This document shows, piece after piece, positions 8,964 through 18,255 of a stretch of DNA of 64,000 nucleotides. The DNA is taken from NCBI RefSeq assembly GCF_030159595.1, contig NZ_BSKJ01000014.1, forward strand, positions 1 through 64,000. Reading direction: 5' to 3'. The stretch is from Pseudomonas putida. GTDB lineage: Bacteria; Pseudomonadota; Gammaproteobacteria; Pseudomonadales; Pseudomonadaceae. Below the pieces are notes generated by a model. That model saw only the letters and a program-made list of their open reading frames with translations, did not search any database and was not told the origin of the DNA. The translations under genes and the position numbers were made by a program. The stretch's first letter is position 1, and the number at the start of each line of letters is the position of its first letter.

Positions 8964-9605
8964 TCAGATCCCGTACTGCGCCCGATAAGCCTCGACAGCC
9001 GGCAGATGCTGCTTCAGCTGCGGGTCGTCGGCCAGGAACTCCAGCACCTGGGTCAGCGAAACGATGCTGACCACCGGGATACCGAAGTCGCGTTCCACTT
9101 CCTGGATCGCCGACAGTTCGCCATTGCCACGCTCTTCGCGGTTCAGCGCGATCAGCACGCCAGCGGCCTTGGCCTGCTGGGCGTTGATGATCTGCATGAC
9201 CTCGCGGATGGCGGTACCGGCAGTGATCACGTCGTCGATGATTAGCACATCACCGGCCAGCGGCGCGCCGACCAGGCTGCCGCCTTCGCCGTGGTCCTTG
9301 GCTTCTTTACGGTTGAAGCACCATGGCACGTCGAGCTGATGCTGATCGGCAAGGGCCACGGCGGTGGTCGCCGCCAGAGGGATACCCTTGTAGGCCGGGC
9401 CGAACAGCACATCGAACGGGATCTTGCTGTCGACGATGGCTGCGGCATAGCACCGCCCCAGCTCGGCCAATGCAGAACCGGTGTTGAACAGGCCGGCATT
9501 GAAGAAATACGGGCTGGTACGCCCCGATTTCAGGGTGAATTCACCGAAACGCAGTACCCCGCGATCGATGGCAAAACGGATAAAGTCGCGCTGATACGGC
9601 TGCAT
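8964..9605 (-). CDS. pyrE: Orotate phosphoribosyltransferase
   Basis: A 213-residue enzyme converting orotate and PRPP to orotidine monophosphate in pyrimidine synthesis. It contains GPAYKGIPLAATTAVAL and the PRPP-binding signature DVLIIDDVITAGTAIRE. Its length is normal. It is divergent from crc with an 80-base shared promoter gap, the usual Pseudomonas arrangement. Confidence 0.97.
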   Translation of the reverse strand: MQPYQRDFIRFAIDRGVLRFGEFTLKSGRTSPYFFNAGLFNTGSALAELGRCYAAAIVDSKIPFDVLFGPAYKGIPLAATTAVALADQHQLDVPWCFNRKEAKDHGEGGSLVGAPLAGDVLIIDDVITAGTAIREVMQIINAQQAKAAGVLIALNREERGNGELSAIQEVERDFGIPVVSIVSLTQVLEFLADDPQLKQHLPAVEAYRAQYGI

Positions 9606-9685
9606 GAATAGTCCCGGACACCACGGATTTAGCTAAATGGGTTGAGCTCGGGTATCATACACGCACGAGATTTTTGGGGCCATTT

Positions 9686-10465
9686 ATGCGGATCATCAGT
9701 GTGAACGTAAATGGCATTCAGGCTGCGGCCGAGCGTGGTTTGCTCAGCTGGCTACAAGCCCAGAATGCCGACGTCATCTGCCTTCAGGATACCCGCGCCT
9801 CGGCCTTTGAACTCGATGACCCAGCTTTCCAGCTCGATGGCTATTTCCTTTATGCCTGCGACGCGGAGGTGCCTGCCCAAGGGGGTGTGGCCCTTTATTC
9901 GCGTATGCAGCCCAAGGCAGTCATCACCGGCCTGGGCTTCGAGACAGCCGACCGCTACGGGCGTTACCTGCAAGCAGATTTCGACAAAGTCAGTATTGCC
10001 AGCCTGCTGCTGCCTTCGGGCATGAACGGCGACGAAGACTTGAACCAGAAGTTCAAGTTGATGGACGACTTCGCCAAGTACCTGGACAAACAGCGTCGCA
10101 AGCGCCGTGAATACATCTATTGCGGCTCGTTCTATGTGGCGCAGCAGAAGCTCGACATCAAAAACTGGCGTGACAGCCAGCAGTCGCCGGGCTTCCTGGC
10201 GCCGGAACGCGCCTGGATGGATGCGATCACCGGCGAGATGGGTTACGTCGATGCCCTGCGCGAAGTCAGCCGTGAAGGCGACCAGTACAGCTGGTGGCCG
10301 GACAACGAGCAGGCCGAGATGCTCAACCTGGGCTACCGGTTCGACTACCAGATCCTCACCCCGGGCCTGCGCCGTTTCGTGCGCAACGCCCGCCTGCCGC
10401 GTCAGCCGCGCTTCTCGCAACATGCGCCGCTGATCGTCGACTACGACTGGACGTTGACCATCTGA
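9686..10465 (+). CDS. crc: Catabolite repression control protein Crc
   Basis: A 259-residue protein of the exonuclease-endonuclease-phosphatase fold, exactly the length of Pseudomonas Crc. It starts MRIISVNVNGIQAAAERGL and ends VDYDWTLTI. From knowledge of the family, Crc has no nuclease activity; it works with Hfq on A-rich target sites to block translation of catabolic mRNAs. Position next to pyrE is conserved and supports Crc rather than the related exonuclease III. An in-frame TTG at 9674 is a less likely start. A strong terminator follows. Confidence 0.93.
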   Translation: MRIISVNVNGIQAAAERGLLSWLQAQNADVICLQDTRASAFELDDPAFQLDGYFLYACDAEVPAQGGVALYSRMQPKAVITGLGFETADRYGRYLQADFDKVSIASLLLPSGMNGDEDLNQKFKLMDDFAKYLDKQRRKRREYIYCGSFYVAQQKLDIKNWRDSQQSPGFLAPERAWMDAITGEMGYVDALREVSREGDQYSWWPDNEQAEMLNLGYRFDYQILTPGLRRFVRNARLPRQPRFSQHAPLIVDYDWTLTI

Positions 10466-10475
10466 GCGCTGTTCA

Positions 10476-10515
10476 GACACGAAAAAGCCGACATCGATGT
10501 CGGCTTTTTCGTGTC
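10476..10515. terminator. Bidirectional intrinsic terminator
   Basis: The arms GACACGAAAAAGCCGACAT and its exact complement flank a 2-base loop between the convergent crc and rph genes, leaving T-rich tracts on both strands. Confidence 0.93.
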
Positions 10516-10526
10516 TACAGGAACAG

Positions 10527-11249
10527 TCAGTCAGCCAGCGCGGCCTGCTGCAGTTCGAAGATCTCGTTCATGCCCTTTTGCGCCAGCGCCAGCATGGCGT
10601 TGAAGTCTTCCGGCTGGAACGGCGCGCCTTCGGCGGTGCCCTGCACTTCGATGAAGCCACCGGCGCTGGTCATCACCACGTTCAGGTCGGTTTCGGCAGC
10701 GGAGTCTTCCGGGTAGTCCAGGTCGAGCACGGCTTCGCCCTGGTACATGCCCACCGACACGGCAGCGATCATGTGCTTGAGCGGGTTGCCGCCCTTCAGG
10801 CCACCGCGCTTCTTGATCACCGCCAGGGCATCGCACAGGGCGACCATGGCACCGGTGATGGAGGCGGTACGGGTGCCACCATCGGCCTGGATCACGTCGC
10901 AGTCGACGTACAGGGTGATGTCACCCAGCTTGCTCATGTCCAGCGCAGCGCGCAGCGAGCGGCCGATCAGGCGCTGGATTTCCAGGGTGCGGCCACCCTG
11001 CTTGCCACGGCTGGCTTCGCGCTGGTTACGCTCGCCGGTGGAGCGCGGCAGCATGCCGTACTCGGCGGTCAGCCAGCCTTGGCCCTGGCCTTTGAGGAAG
11101 CGCGGCACACCGTTTTCCACGCTGACCGTGCAGATGACCTTGGTGTCACCGAACTCGACCAGTACCGACCCTTCGGCGTGCTTGGTGTAGTTGCGGGTGA
11201 TGCGGATCGAGCGGAGCTGATCGGCGGCGCGACCACTTGGACGTTTCAT
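10527..11249 (-). CDS. rph: Ribonuclease PH
   Basis: A 240-residue phosphorolytic 3'-exoribonuclease that trims tRNA precursors. It shows the RNase PH fold with VKVICT-like strand (DTKVICTVSVENGVP), RSTGERNQREASRGKQGGR and DCDVIQADGGTRTASITG. The start at 11249 (MKRPSGRAADQLR) matches the family; the open frame extends further without homology. It is full length, unlike the frameshifted rph of some E. coli K-12 strains. It is divergent from yicC. Confidence 0.96.
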   Translation of the reverse strand: MKRPSGRAADQLRSIRITRNYTKHAEGSVLVEFGDTKVICTVSVENGVPRFLKGQGQGWLTAEYGMLPRSTGERNQREASRGKQGGRTLEIQRLIGRSLRAALDMSKLGDITLYVDCDVIQADGGTRTASITGAMVALCDALAVIKKRGGLKGGNPLKHMIAAVSVGMYQGEAVLDLDYPEDSAAETDLNVVMTSAGGFIEVQGTAEGAPFQPEDFNAMLALAQKGMNEIFELQQAALAD

Positions 11250-11477
11250 CTGGGATACCTGTACTGGGACTTTGAATCTGCCGAGCATTATAGAGCCCGC
11301 AGCCCGGCGAGGACATGCCTATTGTCGCACCCGCCGCAGCCCGTCGCCTTTTCCTACTGCCCCGAGCCCCCCTCTGTAACATGGGTGGATTGGGCGCCGA
11401 GGCCCCACTGCGCTACAATCCTGCGCCTTGCAGCCGAGAGGCTGCCACCGTTCATTCATCTACGCGAGGTACTCCCC

Positions 11478-12341
11478 ATGGTGCACAGCATGACCGCTTT
11501 TGCTCGTGTCGAGCGCGCCGGCAGCCAAGGCACCCTGATCTGGGAGCTGCGTTCGGTCAACCACCGTTACCTGGAACCCCACCTGCGCCTGCCCGAGGCC
11601 CTGCGCGACCTTGAAGGCGCGGTGCGTGAAGGCCTGCGCCAGGGCCTGTCGCGGGGCAAGGTGGAATGCACCCTGCGCCTCAATGAAGACAGCAACGGCA
11701 AGCCACTGAAGGTAGACCGCGAGCGCGCCGCACAACTGGTTGCAGCCGCCGAGGAAGTGGCCAGCCTGATCAAGCAGCCGGCACCGCTCAACCCGCTGGA
11801 GGTACTGTCATGGCCGGGCGTGCTGGTGGCCGACACCAGTGACCCGCAGGCACTGAATGCCGAAGCCATGGCGTTGTTCGACGAAGCACTGGCCGAACTC
11901 AAGGCCGGACGCCAGCGCGAAGGCCAGGAACTGGCCCGACTGATCAACGAACGCCTGGACAACATGACCAGCGAAGTCACCACCCTGCGCGCCCTGGTGC
12001 CACAGATGCTGGCGGCGCAGCGGCAGAAGATTCTCGACCGCTTCGGCGATATGCAGGCCGAACTCGACCCGCAGCGCCTGGAGCAGGAAATGGTGCTGCT
12101 GGCCCAGAAGAGCGACGTGGCCGAGGAGCTCGACCGCCTCAGCACCCACGTTACCGAAGTGCGCCGGGTGCTCAAGGGTGGCGGCGCCGCCGGCCGGCGC
12201 CTGGATTTCCTGATGCAGGAACTCAACCGCGAGGCCAATACCCTCGGCTCCAAGGCCTTCGACCCACGCAGCACGCAAGCGGCGGTCAACCTGAAGGTAT
12301 TGATCGAACAGATGCGTGAACAAGTACAGAACATCGAGTAA
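11478..12341 (+). CDS. yicC: YicC/YloC family endoribonuclease
   Basis: A 287-residue YicC protein, starting MVHSMTAFARVER and ending with the conserved QAAVNLKVLIEQMREQVQNIE. The N-terminal YicC_N domain includes WELRSVNHRYLEPHLRLPE; the C-terminal DUF1732-type half includes GRRLDFLMQELNREANT. The family has been shown to act as an endoribonuclease or RNA-decay factor. It sits between divergent rph and downstream gmk, a conserved RNA-turnover neighbourhood. Confidence 0.94.
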   Translation: MVHSMTAFARVERAGSQGTLIWELRSVNHRYLEPHLRLPEALRDLEGAVREGLRQGLSRGKVECTLRLNEDSNGKPLKVDRERAAQLVAAAEEVASLIKQPAPLNPLEVLSWPGVLVADTSDPQALNAEAMALFDEALAELKAGRQREGQELARLINERLDNMTSEVTTLRALVPQMLAAQRQKILDRFGDMQAELDPQRLEQEMVLLAQKSDVAEELDRLSTHVTEVRRVLKGGGAAGRRLDFLMQELNREANTLGSKAFDPRSTQAAVNLKVLIEQMREQVQNIE

Positions 12342-12354
12342 GGCCACCCCGACC

Positions 12355-12975
12355 ATGAATCACAGCAGCGGCACCCTCTACATCGTTTCGGCCCCTTCGG
12401 GCGCCGGCAAGACCAGCCTGGTAACGGCCCTGACCAAGGACGACCAGCAAATCCGCGTCTCGGTCTCGCACACCACCCGCGCCATGCGCCCGGGCGAGGA
12501 GCACGGGGTGAACTACCACTTCGTCGTCCACGAAGCGTTCAAGGCGCTGATCCAGCAAGGCGATTTCCTGGAGCATGCCGAAGTGTTCGGCAACTTCTAC
12601 GGCACCTCGCGCAGTGCGCTGCAACAGACCCTGGACCAGGGCTATGACCTGATCCTGGAAATCGACTGGCAAGGCGCCCAGCAGGTGCGCAAGCTGATGC
12701 CCCAGGCCTTGTCGGTGTTCATTCTGCCGCCAAGCCAGGAAGCGCTTCGTCAGCGCCTGGACGGTCGTGGGCAAGACAGCGAAGAGATCATCGCCGGGCG
12801 CATGAAGGAAGCGGTCAGCGAGATGGTGCACTACGACGAGTATGACTATGTGATCATCAATGATGATTTCGACGTGGCGCTGGAAGATTTGAAGGCGGTA
12901 TTCCGCTCGAATCGGCTGCTGTTGAAGAAACAGCAACAGCGTCATGCGACGCTGCTGAAGCAAATGATCGGCTGA
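12355..12975 (+). CDS. gmk: Guanylate kinase
   Basis: A 206-residue enzyme phosphorylating GMP to GDP. The P-loop SAPSGAGKTSLV is near the N terminus, followed by the GMP-binding SVSHTTRAMRPGE and YGTSRSAL. It begins 13 bases after yicC and is probably cotranscribed. Together with spoT and rpoZ downstream it belongs to the conserved gmk-rpoZ-spoT region, here split by the polyamine block. Confidence 0.97.
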   Translation: MNHSSGTLYIVSAPSGAGKTSLVTALTKDDQQIRVSVSHTTRAMRPGEEHGVNYHFVVHEAFKALIQQGDFLEHAEVFGNFYGTSRSALQQTLDQGYDLILEIDWQGAQQVRKLMPQALSVFILPPSQEALRQRLDGRGQDSEEIIAGRMKEAVSEMVHYDEYDYVIINDDFDVALEDLKAVFRSNRLLLKKQQQRHATLLKQMIG

Positions 12976-12983
12976 AGATCGAT

Positions 12984-13100
12984 GGGGCTGCTTTGCAGCC
13001 CTTCGCGGGCAAGCCCGCTCCCACAGGTAAAGCACAAGCCTCAAGGCAGTGATCAACCTGTGGGAGCGGGCTTGCCCGCGAAGGGCCGCAAAGCGGCCCC
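12984..13100. repeat. REP pair with outer GC hairpins
   Basis: Inverted REP copies at about 12984-13027 and 13057-13100. Each REP is followed on its outer side by a small GC hairpin (GGGGCTGCTTTGCAGCC on the left, GGCCGCAAAGCGGCC on the right), which may also act as terminators for convergent gmk and the permease gene. Confidence 0.8.
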
Positions 13101-13106
13101 AATTGT

Positions 13107-14648
13107 TTAGTCCTGCAGCGGCAGGGTAGCCTGCTGACGCAGGGTAGCCCCCAGGAAGTATGCCGGTGCCCGCATGCGCGACAGCATCATCAGCCCGATG
13201 CCCAGCAGCGAGATGATCGCGGCAATCACGAATACCAGCCCCAGCCCACCCACATGCGAGCCGCTGCCAAAGTCTGGCGAGGCGCTGTCGATGGCAGTAC
13301 GCAAGAAGATCACCGACAGGATCACCCCTCCTACCAGCGGGCACAGGCCGCGCATGATGAAGTGGCGCAGGCTGTCGAACAGGCTATCGCGGAAGTACCA
13401 GACGCAGGCGAACGCGGTCAGCGAATAGTAGAAGCAGATCATCATGCCCAGCGCGGTGATGGTATCCGCCAGCACGTTCTCGCTCAGGCTACGCATGGTC
13501 ACATAGAACAGCCCCGCTGCCACACCCGCACAGATGGTTGCATAACGCGGGGTCTGCGAACGCGGGCAGACGCTGGCGAACTTCGGCGGCACCGCGCCGT
13601 AGTAGCCCATGGCCAACAGGGTACGCGCCGGCGCCACGAAGGTCGACTGCAGCGACGCCGCGGTGCTGGCCAACACGGCGATGGACATCAGGATCGCCAG
13701 TGGCCCCATGACCGGACCGGCCAGGTGGGCAAAGACGTTCTCCTGGATGCGTGGGTTGTTCAGGCCCAGGCCCGTTTCGCTGATACCGGCAAATTGCAGG
13801 GTGGCGATGGCGGTGAACAGGTACAAGCCAAGAATCAGCATCACGGTCCAGGTGGCGGCCTTGCCCGGCACCTCTTCGCTGCCCACCGACTCCTCGCTGA
13901 CGGTCAGGCATGTGTCCCAGCCCCAGAAGATGAAGATCGACAGCGACAGCCCGGCAGCAAAGGCCGAGAACGACTCGACACCGAACGGGTTGAACCAGGC
14001 GAAATCGAACGCCAGCGGTGGTGGCGCCGTGGTACCGCCGAAGGCGGCGACGGCAAAGCCGATCAACACCACCAGCTGCAAGGCCACCAGGCCATACTGC
14101 ACGGTCATGGTCGTGGCGATGCCGCGACAGCAGATCCACACCGCCAGGGCGATGAACACGCAACAGGTGGTGATGTTGATCAGCAGGTTGTCGGCCAATG
14201 CCGCCAGCTCATGCTTGCCGGTGATCTGGCCCAGGAACAGGTAGAAGAAGTCGACCGCTACCCCCGCCAGGTTCGACAGCACGATGGTGGTTGCAACCAC
14301 CAACCCCCAGCCGCCAATCCAGCCGATCATCGGGCCGAAGGCGCGCGCAGACCAGGTGAAGGACGTGCCGCTGTCCGGTTCTGCCGAGTTCAGTTCGCGG
14401 TAGCCCAGGGCCACCAGCAGCATCGGCAAGAAACCGACGATGAACACGGCAGGCAGGTGGGCACCTACCTCGCGCACGGTCGGGCCAAGGGCGCCGGTCA
14501 GGGTGTAGACCGGGGCGATGGTGGAAATGCCCAGCACTACGCTGGCCAGCAAGCCCAAACGGCCTTTGGCCAGACCTTTGCTGCGCTGAGTGTTGCCCGC
14601 GTCAGCCGCCACGTCGGGTGGGCGGCCGGCTTCTGTGTAATTGCTCAT
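13107..14648 (-). CDS. APC-family amino acid / polyamine permease
   Basis: A 513-residue inner-membrane permease of the amino acid-polyamine-organocation superfamily, with about 12-14 hydrophobic segments. The first begins GLLASVVLGISTIAPVYTLTG and the second carries the typical GIGGWGL-like glycine segment. It lies downstream of puuA and puuD on the same strand, 120 bases past puuD, so putrescine or a gamma-glutamylated intermediate is the most likely substrate. The family is secure; the substrate is inferred from context. Confidence 0.88.
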   Translation of the reverse strand: MSNYTEAGRPPDVAADAGNTQRSKGLAKGRLGLLASVVLGISTIAPVYTLTGALGPTVREVGAHLPAVFIVGFLPMLLVALGYRELNSAEPDSGTSFTWSARAFGPMIGWIGGWGLVVATTIVLSNLAGVAVDFFYLFLGQITGKHELAALADNLLINITTCCVFIALAVWICCRGIATTMTVQYGLVALQLVVLIGFAVAAFGGTTAPPPLAFDFAWFNPFGVESFSAFAAGLSLSIFIFWGWDTCLTVSEESVGSEEVPGKAATWTVMLILGLYLFTAIATLQFAGISETGLGLNNPRIQENVFAHLAGPVMGPLAILMSIAVLASTAASLQSTFVAPARTLLAMGYYGAVPPKFASVCPRSQTPRYATICAGVAAGLFYVTMRSLSENVLADTITALGMMICFYYSLTAFACVWYFRDSLFDSLRHFIMRGLCPLVGGVILSVIFLRTAIDSASPDFGSGSHVGGLGLVFVIAAIISLLGIGLMMLSRMRAPAYFLGATLRQQATLPLQD

Positions 14649-14767
14649 GAGTATTTGCCGTAAATTTTGGAATTGTTTTCACAGGCCTTGCATACAAGGC
14701 CCGCTTTCACTCATTGAAAGCTTGCTGTCGGGGACAAGTCATCCGAGACCTTCGGCTGACGTCAGAA

Positions 14768-15535
14768 TCATTCCTGCCGTAAGCCCTCCCGTGCTGCATA
14801 AGCAATGCAGGCCTCGCGAAACGCCTGAAACAGGCGCAGCGAAACCGGGTTTTCGTTGAAGCGCCACTCCGGGTGCCACTGCACGCCCAGCACAAAGCCC
14901 GGCGCCGCCGGCATGGACACCGCCTCGATCAGGCCATCCGGAGCCCGTGCCTCGACGCGCAGGCCCGGGGCCAGGCGGTCGATGCCCTGGCTGTGCAGCG
15001 AGTTGACCTCGAACTGCGCCGCCAGGCCCAGGCGCTCGAACAACCCGCCTGGCTCAATGCCAACGGGGTGACGAGGGCCATATTGCACCTCCAGGGGTGC
15101 GTCCTCAGGTTCGCGGTGATCAAGGTAGCCCGGCAGTTCCTGCACACGCTGGTGCAGGCTGCCACCAAGGGCCACATTCAATTCCTGGTAGCCACGACAA
15201 ATGCAGAACACCGGCACACCAGCGGTAATGGCCGCCTGCAGCAAAGGCAGGGTCAGCCGATCACGCGCCAGGTCATGCCGGGTACCGGCCGTGCTGGGGG
15301 CGCCATTGTAATGATGCGGTTCGATATTTGAAGGTGAGCCGGTAAAAACAATGCCGTGCAGACGGGCCAGCAGCGCTTGCGTGTCGCTGCCCCCGTCACG
15401 GGCCGGCAAGATCAGCGGCAGGCCGGCAAAGCCGGCCGCCTCGACATACTTGTCGCCTACCGTGTGCGACGAGTTCTTTCCCACCTGCTGGCGGCAGGCG
15501 CTGACACCGATCAAAGGGACCGCAGTTGCGCTCAT
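14768..15535 (-). CDS. puuD: Gamma-glutamyl-gamma-aminobutyrate hydrolase
   Basis: A 255-residue class I glutamine amidotransferase-like hydrolase of the PuuD/peptidase C26 type, releasing GABA and glutamate from gamma-glutamyl-GABA. The nucleophile motif is VFCICRGYQELNVALGG (Cys-Arg-Gly) and the His/Glu pair is in VLGVQWHPEW. The start at 15535 is used because the longer frame runs into the end of puuA. Only 4 bases separate it from puuA, so the two form an operon for putrescine breakdown. Confidence 0.92.
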   Translation of the reverse strand: MSATAVPLIGVSACRQQVGKNSSHTVGDKYVEAAGFAGLPLILPARDGGSDTQALLARLHGIVFTGSPSNIEPHHYNGAPSTAGTRHDLARDRLTLPLLQAAITAGVPVFCICRGYQELNVALGGSLHQRVQELPGYLDHREPEDAPLEVQYGPRHPVGIEPGGLFERLGLAAQFEVNSLHSQGIDRLAPGLRVEARAPDGLIEAVSMPAAPGFVLGVQWHPEWRFNENPVSLRLFQAFREACIAYAAREGLRQE

Positions 15536-15539
15536 GGGC

Positions 15540-16922
15540 TTACACCGTGTGCAGGTACCAGTTGTACTCAAGGTCGGAGATCGAGACTTCGAACTCAGCC
15601 AGTTCGCTTTCCTTGCAGGCCACGAAGATATCGATGTAGTCCGGGCTGATGTATTGGTTGAGGACTTCGCTGTCATCCAGCGCGCGCAGGGCATCGCGCA
15701 GGTTGTTCGGCAGGCTCTGCTCCAGTTGCTCGTAGGAGTTGCCTTCGATCGGCGCCTGGGGCTCGACCTTGTTGGTCAGGCCGTGATGCACGCCAGCCAG
15801 GATGGCCGCGAGCATCAGGTACGGGTTGGCATCGGCGCCGGCCACCCGGTGCTCCAGGCGCACGTTGTCGCTGCTGTCGGTAGGCACGCGCACGGCCACG
15901 GTGCGGTTGTCCAGGCCCCAGCTCGGCGCATTGGGTACATAGAACTGCGCGCCGAAGCGACGATAGGAGTTGATGTTCGGGCAGAGGAAGGCCATCGACG
16001 CCGGCATGGTCTCCAACACGCCACCGATGGCGTGGCGCAGGGTGTCGCTTTGCAGCGGGTCATCACTGGCGAAGATGTTCTTGCCGGTTTTCTTGTCCAG
16101 CAACGAAATGTGCACATGCAGACCGTTGCCTGCCTGGCCCGGGTAGGGCTTGGCCATGAAGGTGGTGTCCATTTCATGGTCGTAGGCCACGTTCTTGATC
16201 AGGCGTTTGAGCAGGATCGCGTAGTCGCAGGCCTTCAGCGGGTCGGCCACATGGTGCAGGTTGACCTCGAACTGCGCCGGGGCGCTTTCCTTGACGATGG
16301 CGTCGGCGGGCAGGCCCTGCTCCTTGGCTGCTTCGAGCATGTCCTGCAGGCAGTCGGCGTATTCGTCGAGGTCGTCGATCAGGTACACCTGGGTCGATTG
16401 CGGACGCTTGCCGGAAATGGGCGAACGCGGCGGCTGCGGGCGACCGTTGAGGTTGTCCTGGTCGATCAGGTAGAACTCCAGTTCGAACGCGGCGCAGATA
16501 TCCAGACCCAGGTCGTCGAACTTGCTCACCACCTGGCGCAGCACTTCACGCGGGTCGGCGAAGAACGGCTGGCCATCGAGTTCATGCATGGTCATCAGCA
16601 ACTGGGCGGTGGGGCGCTTCTGCCATGGCTCGTCCGACAGCGAGCCGGGGATCGGGTAGCAGATCCGGTCGGCATCGCCGATGTCCAGGCCAAGGCCGGT
16701 GCTCTCGACAGTGGAACCGTTGATGTCCAGGGCGAACAGCGATGCGGGCAGGTTGATGCCCTTCTCGTACACCTTGTGCAGGCTGGCCCGCTCGATGCGC
16801 TTGCCACGTACCACGCCATTCATGTCGGAGATCAGCAGGTCGACGTACTGCGTGTCCGGATGGGCCTGGAGGAAGTCATTCATCTCGCTGGAAGAACTGG
16901 CGCACGGGGTTACCGACGTCAT
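15540..16922 (-). CDS. puuA: Gamma-glutamylpolyamine synthetase (glutamine synthetase family)
   Basis: A 460-residue glutamine synthetase-like ligase that joins glutamate to putrescine or other polyamines using ATP. The GS N-terminal beta-grasp has VDLLISDMNGVVRGKRI; the catalytic domain has FELEFYLID, the ammonia/metal-site NGLHVHISL and the ATP-site LEHRVAGADANPYL. The start at 16922 is chosen for an AAAGGA site 8 bases upstream. In Pseudomonas this gene is also called spuI. Context with puuD, a permease and a divergent LysR gene supports polyamine rather than ammonia as substrate. Confidence 0.9.
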   Translation of the reverse strand: MTSVTPCASSSSEMNDFLQAHPDTQYVDLLISDMNGVVRGKRIERASLHKVYEKGINLPASLFALDINGSTVESTGLGLDIGDADRICYPIPGSLSDEPWQKRPTAQLLMTMHELDGQPFFADPREVLRQVVSKFDDLGLDICAAFELEFYLIDQDNLNGRPQPPRSPISGKRPQSTQVYLIDDLDEYADCLQDMLEAAKEQGLPADAIVKESAPAQFEVNLHHVADPLKACDYAILLKRLIKNVAYDHEMDTTFMAKPYPGQAGNGLHVHISLLDKKTGKNIFASDDPLQSDTLRHAIGGVLETMPASMAFLCPNINSYRRFGAQFYVPNAPSWGLDNRTVAVRVPTDSSDNVRLEHRVAGADANPYLMLAAILAGVHHGLTNKVEPQAPIEGNSYEQLEQSLPNNLRDALRALDDSEVLNQYISPDYIDIFVACKESELAEFEVSISDLEYNWYLHTV

Positions 16923-17046
16923 GGTGTACATCCTTTGATGTGCTGCGGCGATGTGGGGATACGGCTGGCGCCTCACGGGCGACGATGGTTGCAGCTGTTG
17001 TTCTTTTCACTTTCCCATCGTGGGGATTGGTTACCCGACCGGCGCA

Positions 17047-17075
17047 TTGATTCCGGGGGGCCGTTTCACTATAAA
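17047..17075 (+). promoter_or_regulatory. Sigma-70-like promoter of the LysR gene
   Basis: TTGATT at 17047-17052, a 17-base spacer, then TATAAA at 17070-17075, about 50 bases before the LysR gene. It lies in the 204-base divergent gap shared with puuA, so a regulator bound here could act on both. Confidence 0.6.
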
Positions 17076-17126
17076 ATGGCCTAGACGCAACAGACATTGG
17101 CAATTCGGCAAGCAGAGCGTGCACCA

Positions 17127-17999
17127 ATGCAATATCAGATTACCCACGCCGACCTCTCCCTGGTCCTGGCACTGGAGCGTGGCCGCTCACTGGCGAAGGC
17201 CGCCGAGCTGCTCAAAGTCGACGTGTCGACGGTATTCCGCTCGATCCGTCGACTGGAGTCGGCGCTGGGCACCGCCTTGTTCGTCAAGAGCCGTAAGGGC
17301 TACTTGCCGACCGACACCGCCCAGGCCTTGGCCGAGCAGGCCGAGCGCGCCGAGCAGGCGCTGGAGGCGGCGCGCATTGCCATGACCAGTGGCGAGCAGG
17401 TTGTAAGCGGCACCGTACGGCTTACCTGCACCGAGGCAGTGATGCACAGCCTGCTGCTGCCGGCGCTGGCCGAGTTCATGCCGAACTACCCGGCCTTGTC
17501 GCTGGAAATGGGCACCTCCAACACTTTTGCCAACCTCAGCCGTCGCGATGCCGACATTGCCCTGCGCCTGACCAACACGCCACCGGAGCACCTGGTGGGG
17601 CGCAACCTGGGTTCGACCTCCTATGTCGTCTGCGGCCATCCACAGTGGCGCGAGCGCCTGGCCGAGTCGCCCGCCAGCGTGCCGTGGATCGCCCCCGATG
17701 ACTCGATGGTGGACCACCCCACCGTGGTCTGGCGCAACCAGCAGCACCCGGGGTTGAGCCCGCGCTACCAATGCAGCAGCATGTCGACCATCGCCCAGCT
17801 GGTGACCGCCGGCCTGGGCGTGGCGGCGCTGCCGGACTACATGGTGCATGCGTTGCCCGGGGTGGATGCGCTGAGCGGGCCGCTGGCCGGCTGCGACACC
17901 CAGCTGTGGCTGCTGACCCGGCCGGATTGTCGGGCGCTGCGTTCGGTGCAGACCTTGTTCGAAGAGCTGACGCCGCGGTTGCGTGGCGCGATGCTCTGA
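17127..17999 (+). CDS. LysR-family regulator, divergent from puuA
   Basis: A 290-residue LysR-type transcription factor. The winged helix-turn-helix is residues 1-65 (ITHADLSLVLALERGRSL, then KVDVSTVFRSIRRLESALG), followed by the periplasmic-binding-like sensor domain. The ATG at 17127 is chosen; a TTG ten codons earlier is possible. It is transcribed away from puuA-puuD-permease, the usual geometry for a LysR regulator of its neighbours, so it likely controls polyamine catabolism. The inducer is unknown. Confidence 0.88.
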   Translation: MQYQITHADLSLVLALERGRSLAKAAELLKVDVSTVFRSIRRLESALGTALFVKSRKGYLPTDTAQALAEQAERAEQALEAARIAMTSGEQVVSGTVRLTCTEAVMHSLLLPALAEFMPNYPALSLEMGTSNTFANLSRRDADIALRLTNTPPEHLVGRNLGSTSYVVCGHPQWRERLAESPASVPWIAPDDSMVDHPTVVWRNQQHPGLSPRYQCSSMSTIAQLVTAGLGVAALPDYMVHALPGVDALSGPLAGCDTQLWLLTRPDCRALRSVQTLFEELTPRLRGAML

Positions 18000-18039
18000 G
18001 GTTATCGTCAGGCTCAAGTATCGCGGCTGTCTGTTCCAG

Positions 18040-18120
18040 CCCTTTCGCGGCGGTTCGGCGCCCCGATGAACCCGCTCCCGCAGGGTAGGCGGTGCCTGTG
18101 GGAGCGGGTTTACCCGCGAA
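18040..18120. repeat. REP pair, left copy disrupted
   Basis: The right copy at 18095-18120 is a normal REP. The left copy at 18040-18084 has the inner palindrome interrupted: CGCGG is followed by about 15 unrelated bases before GAACCCGCTCCC. This looks like a diverged or rearranged element. Confidence 0.65.
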
Positions 18121-18188
18121 GAAGCAAACACAGGGCTTCAAGGTGACCGCCCGGCAAAACAGCGCTTCCCTATTGGCTGGTGAATTTT

Positions 18189-18194
18189 TATACT
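18189..18194 (+). promoter_or_regulatory. Possible -10 element of rpoZ
   Basis: A consensus-like TATACT 62 bases before the rpoZ start. No good -35 hexamer is seen at the proper distance, so the call is tentative. Confidence 0.35.
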
Positions 18195-18255
18195 ATCGAG
18201 TCCGCCTGCCCATTACTGGGCTGCACGCCCACCGCATTTGCTACTGAGGAAGACC

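Noticed and set aside
13254..14663. A 469-codon plus-strand open frame
   Set aside because: Antisense to the APC permease gene, with low-complexity His/Gly/Arg composition.
15351..17084. A 577-codon plus-strand open frame
   Set aside because: Antisense to puuD and puuA; no domain pattern.
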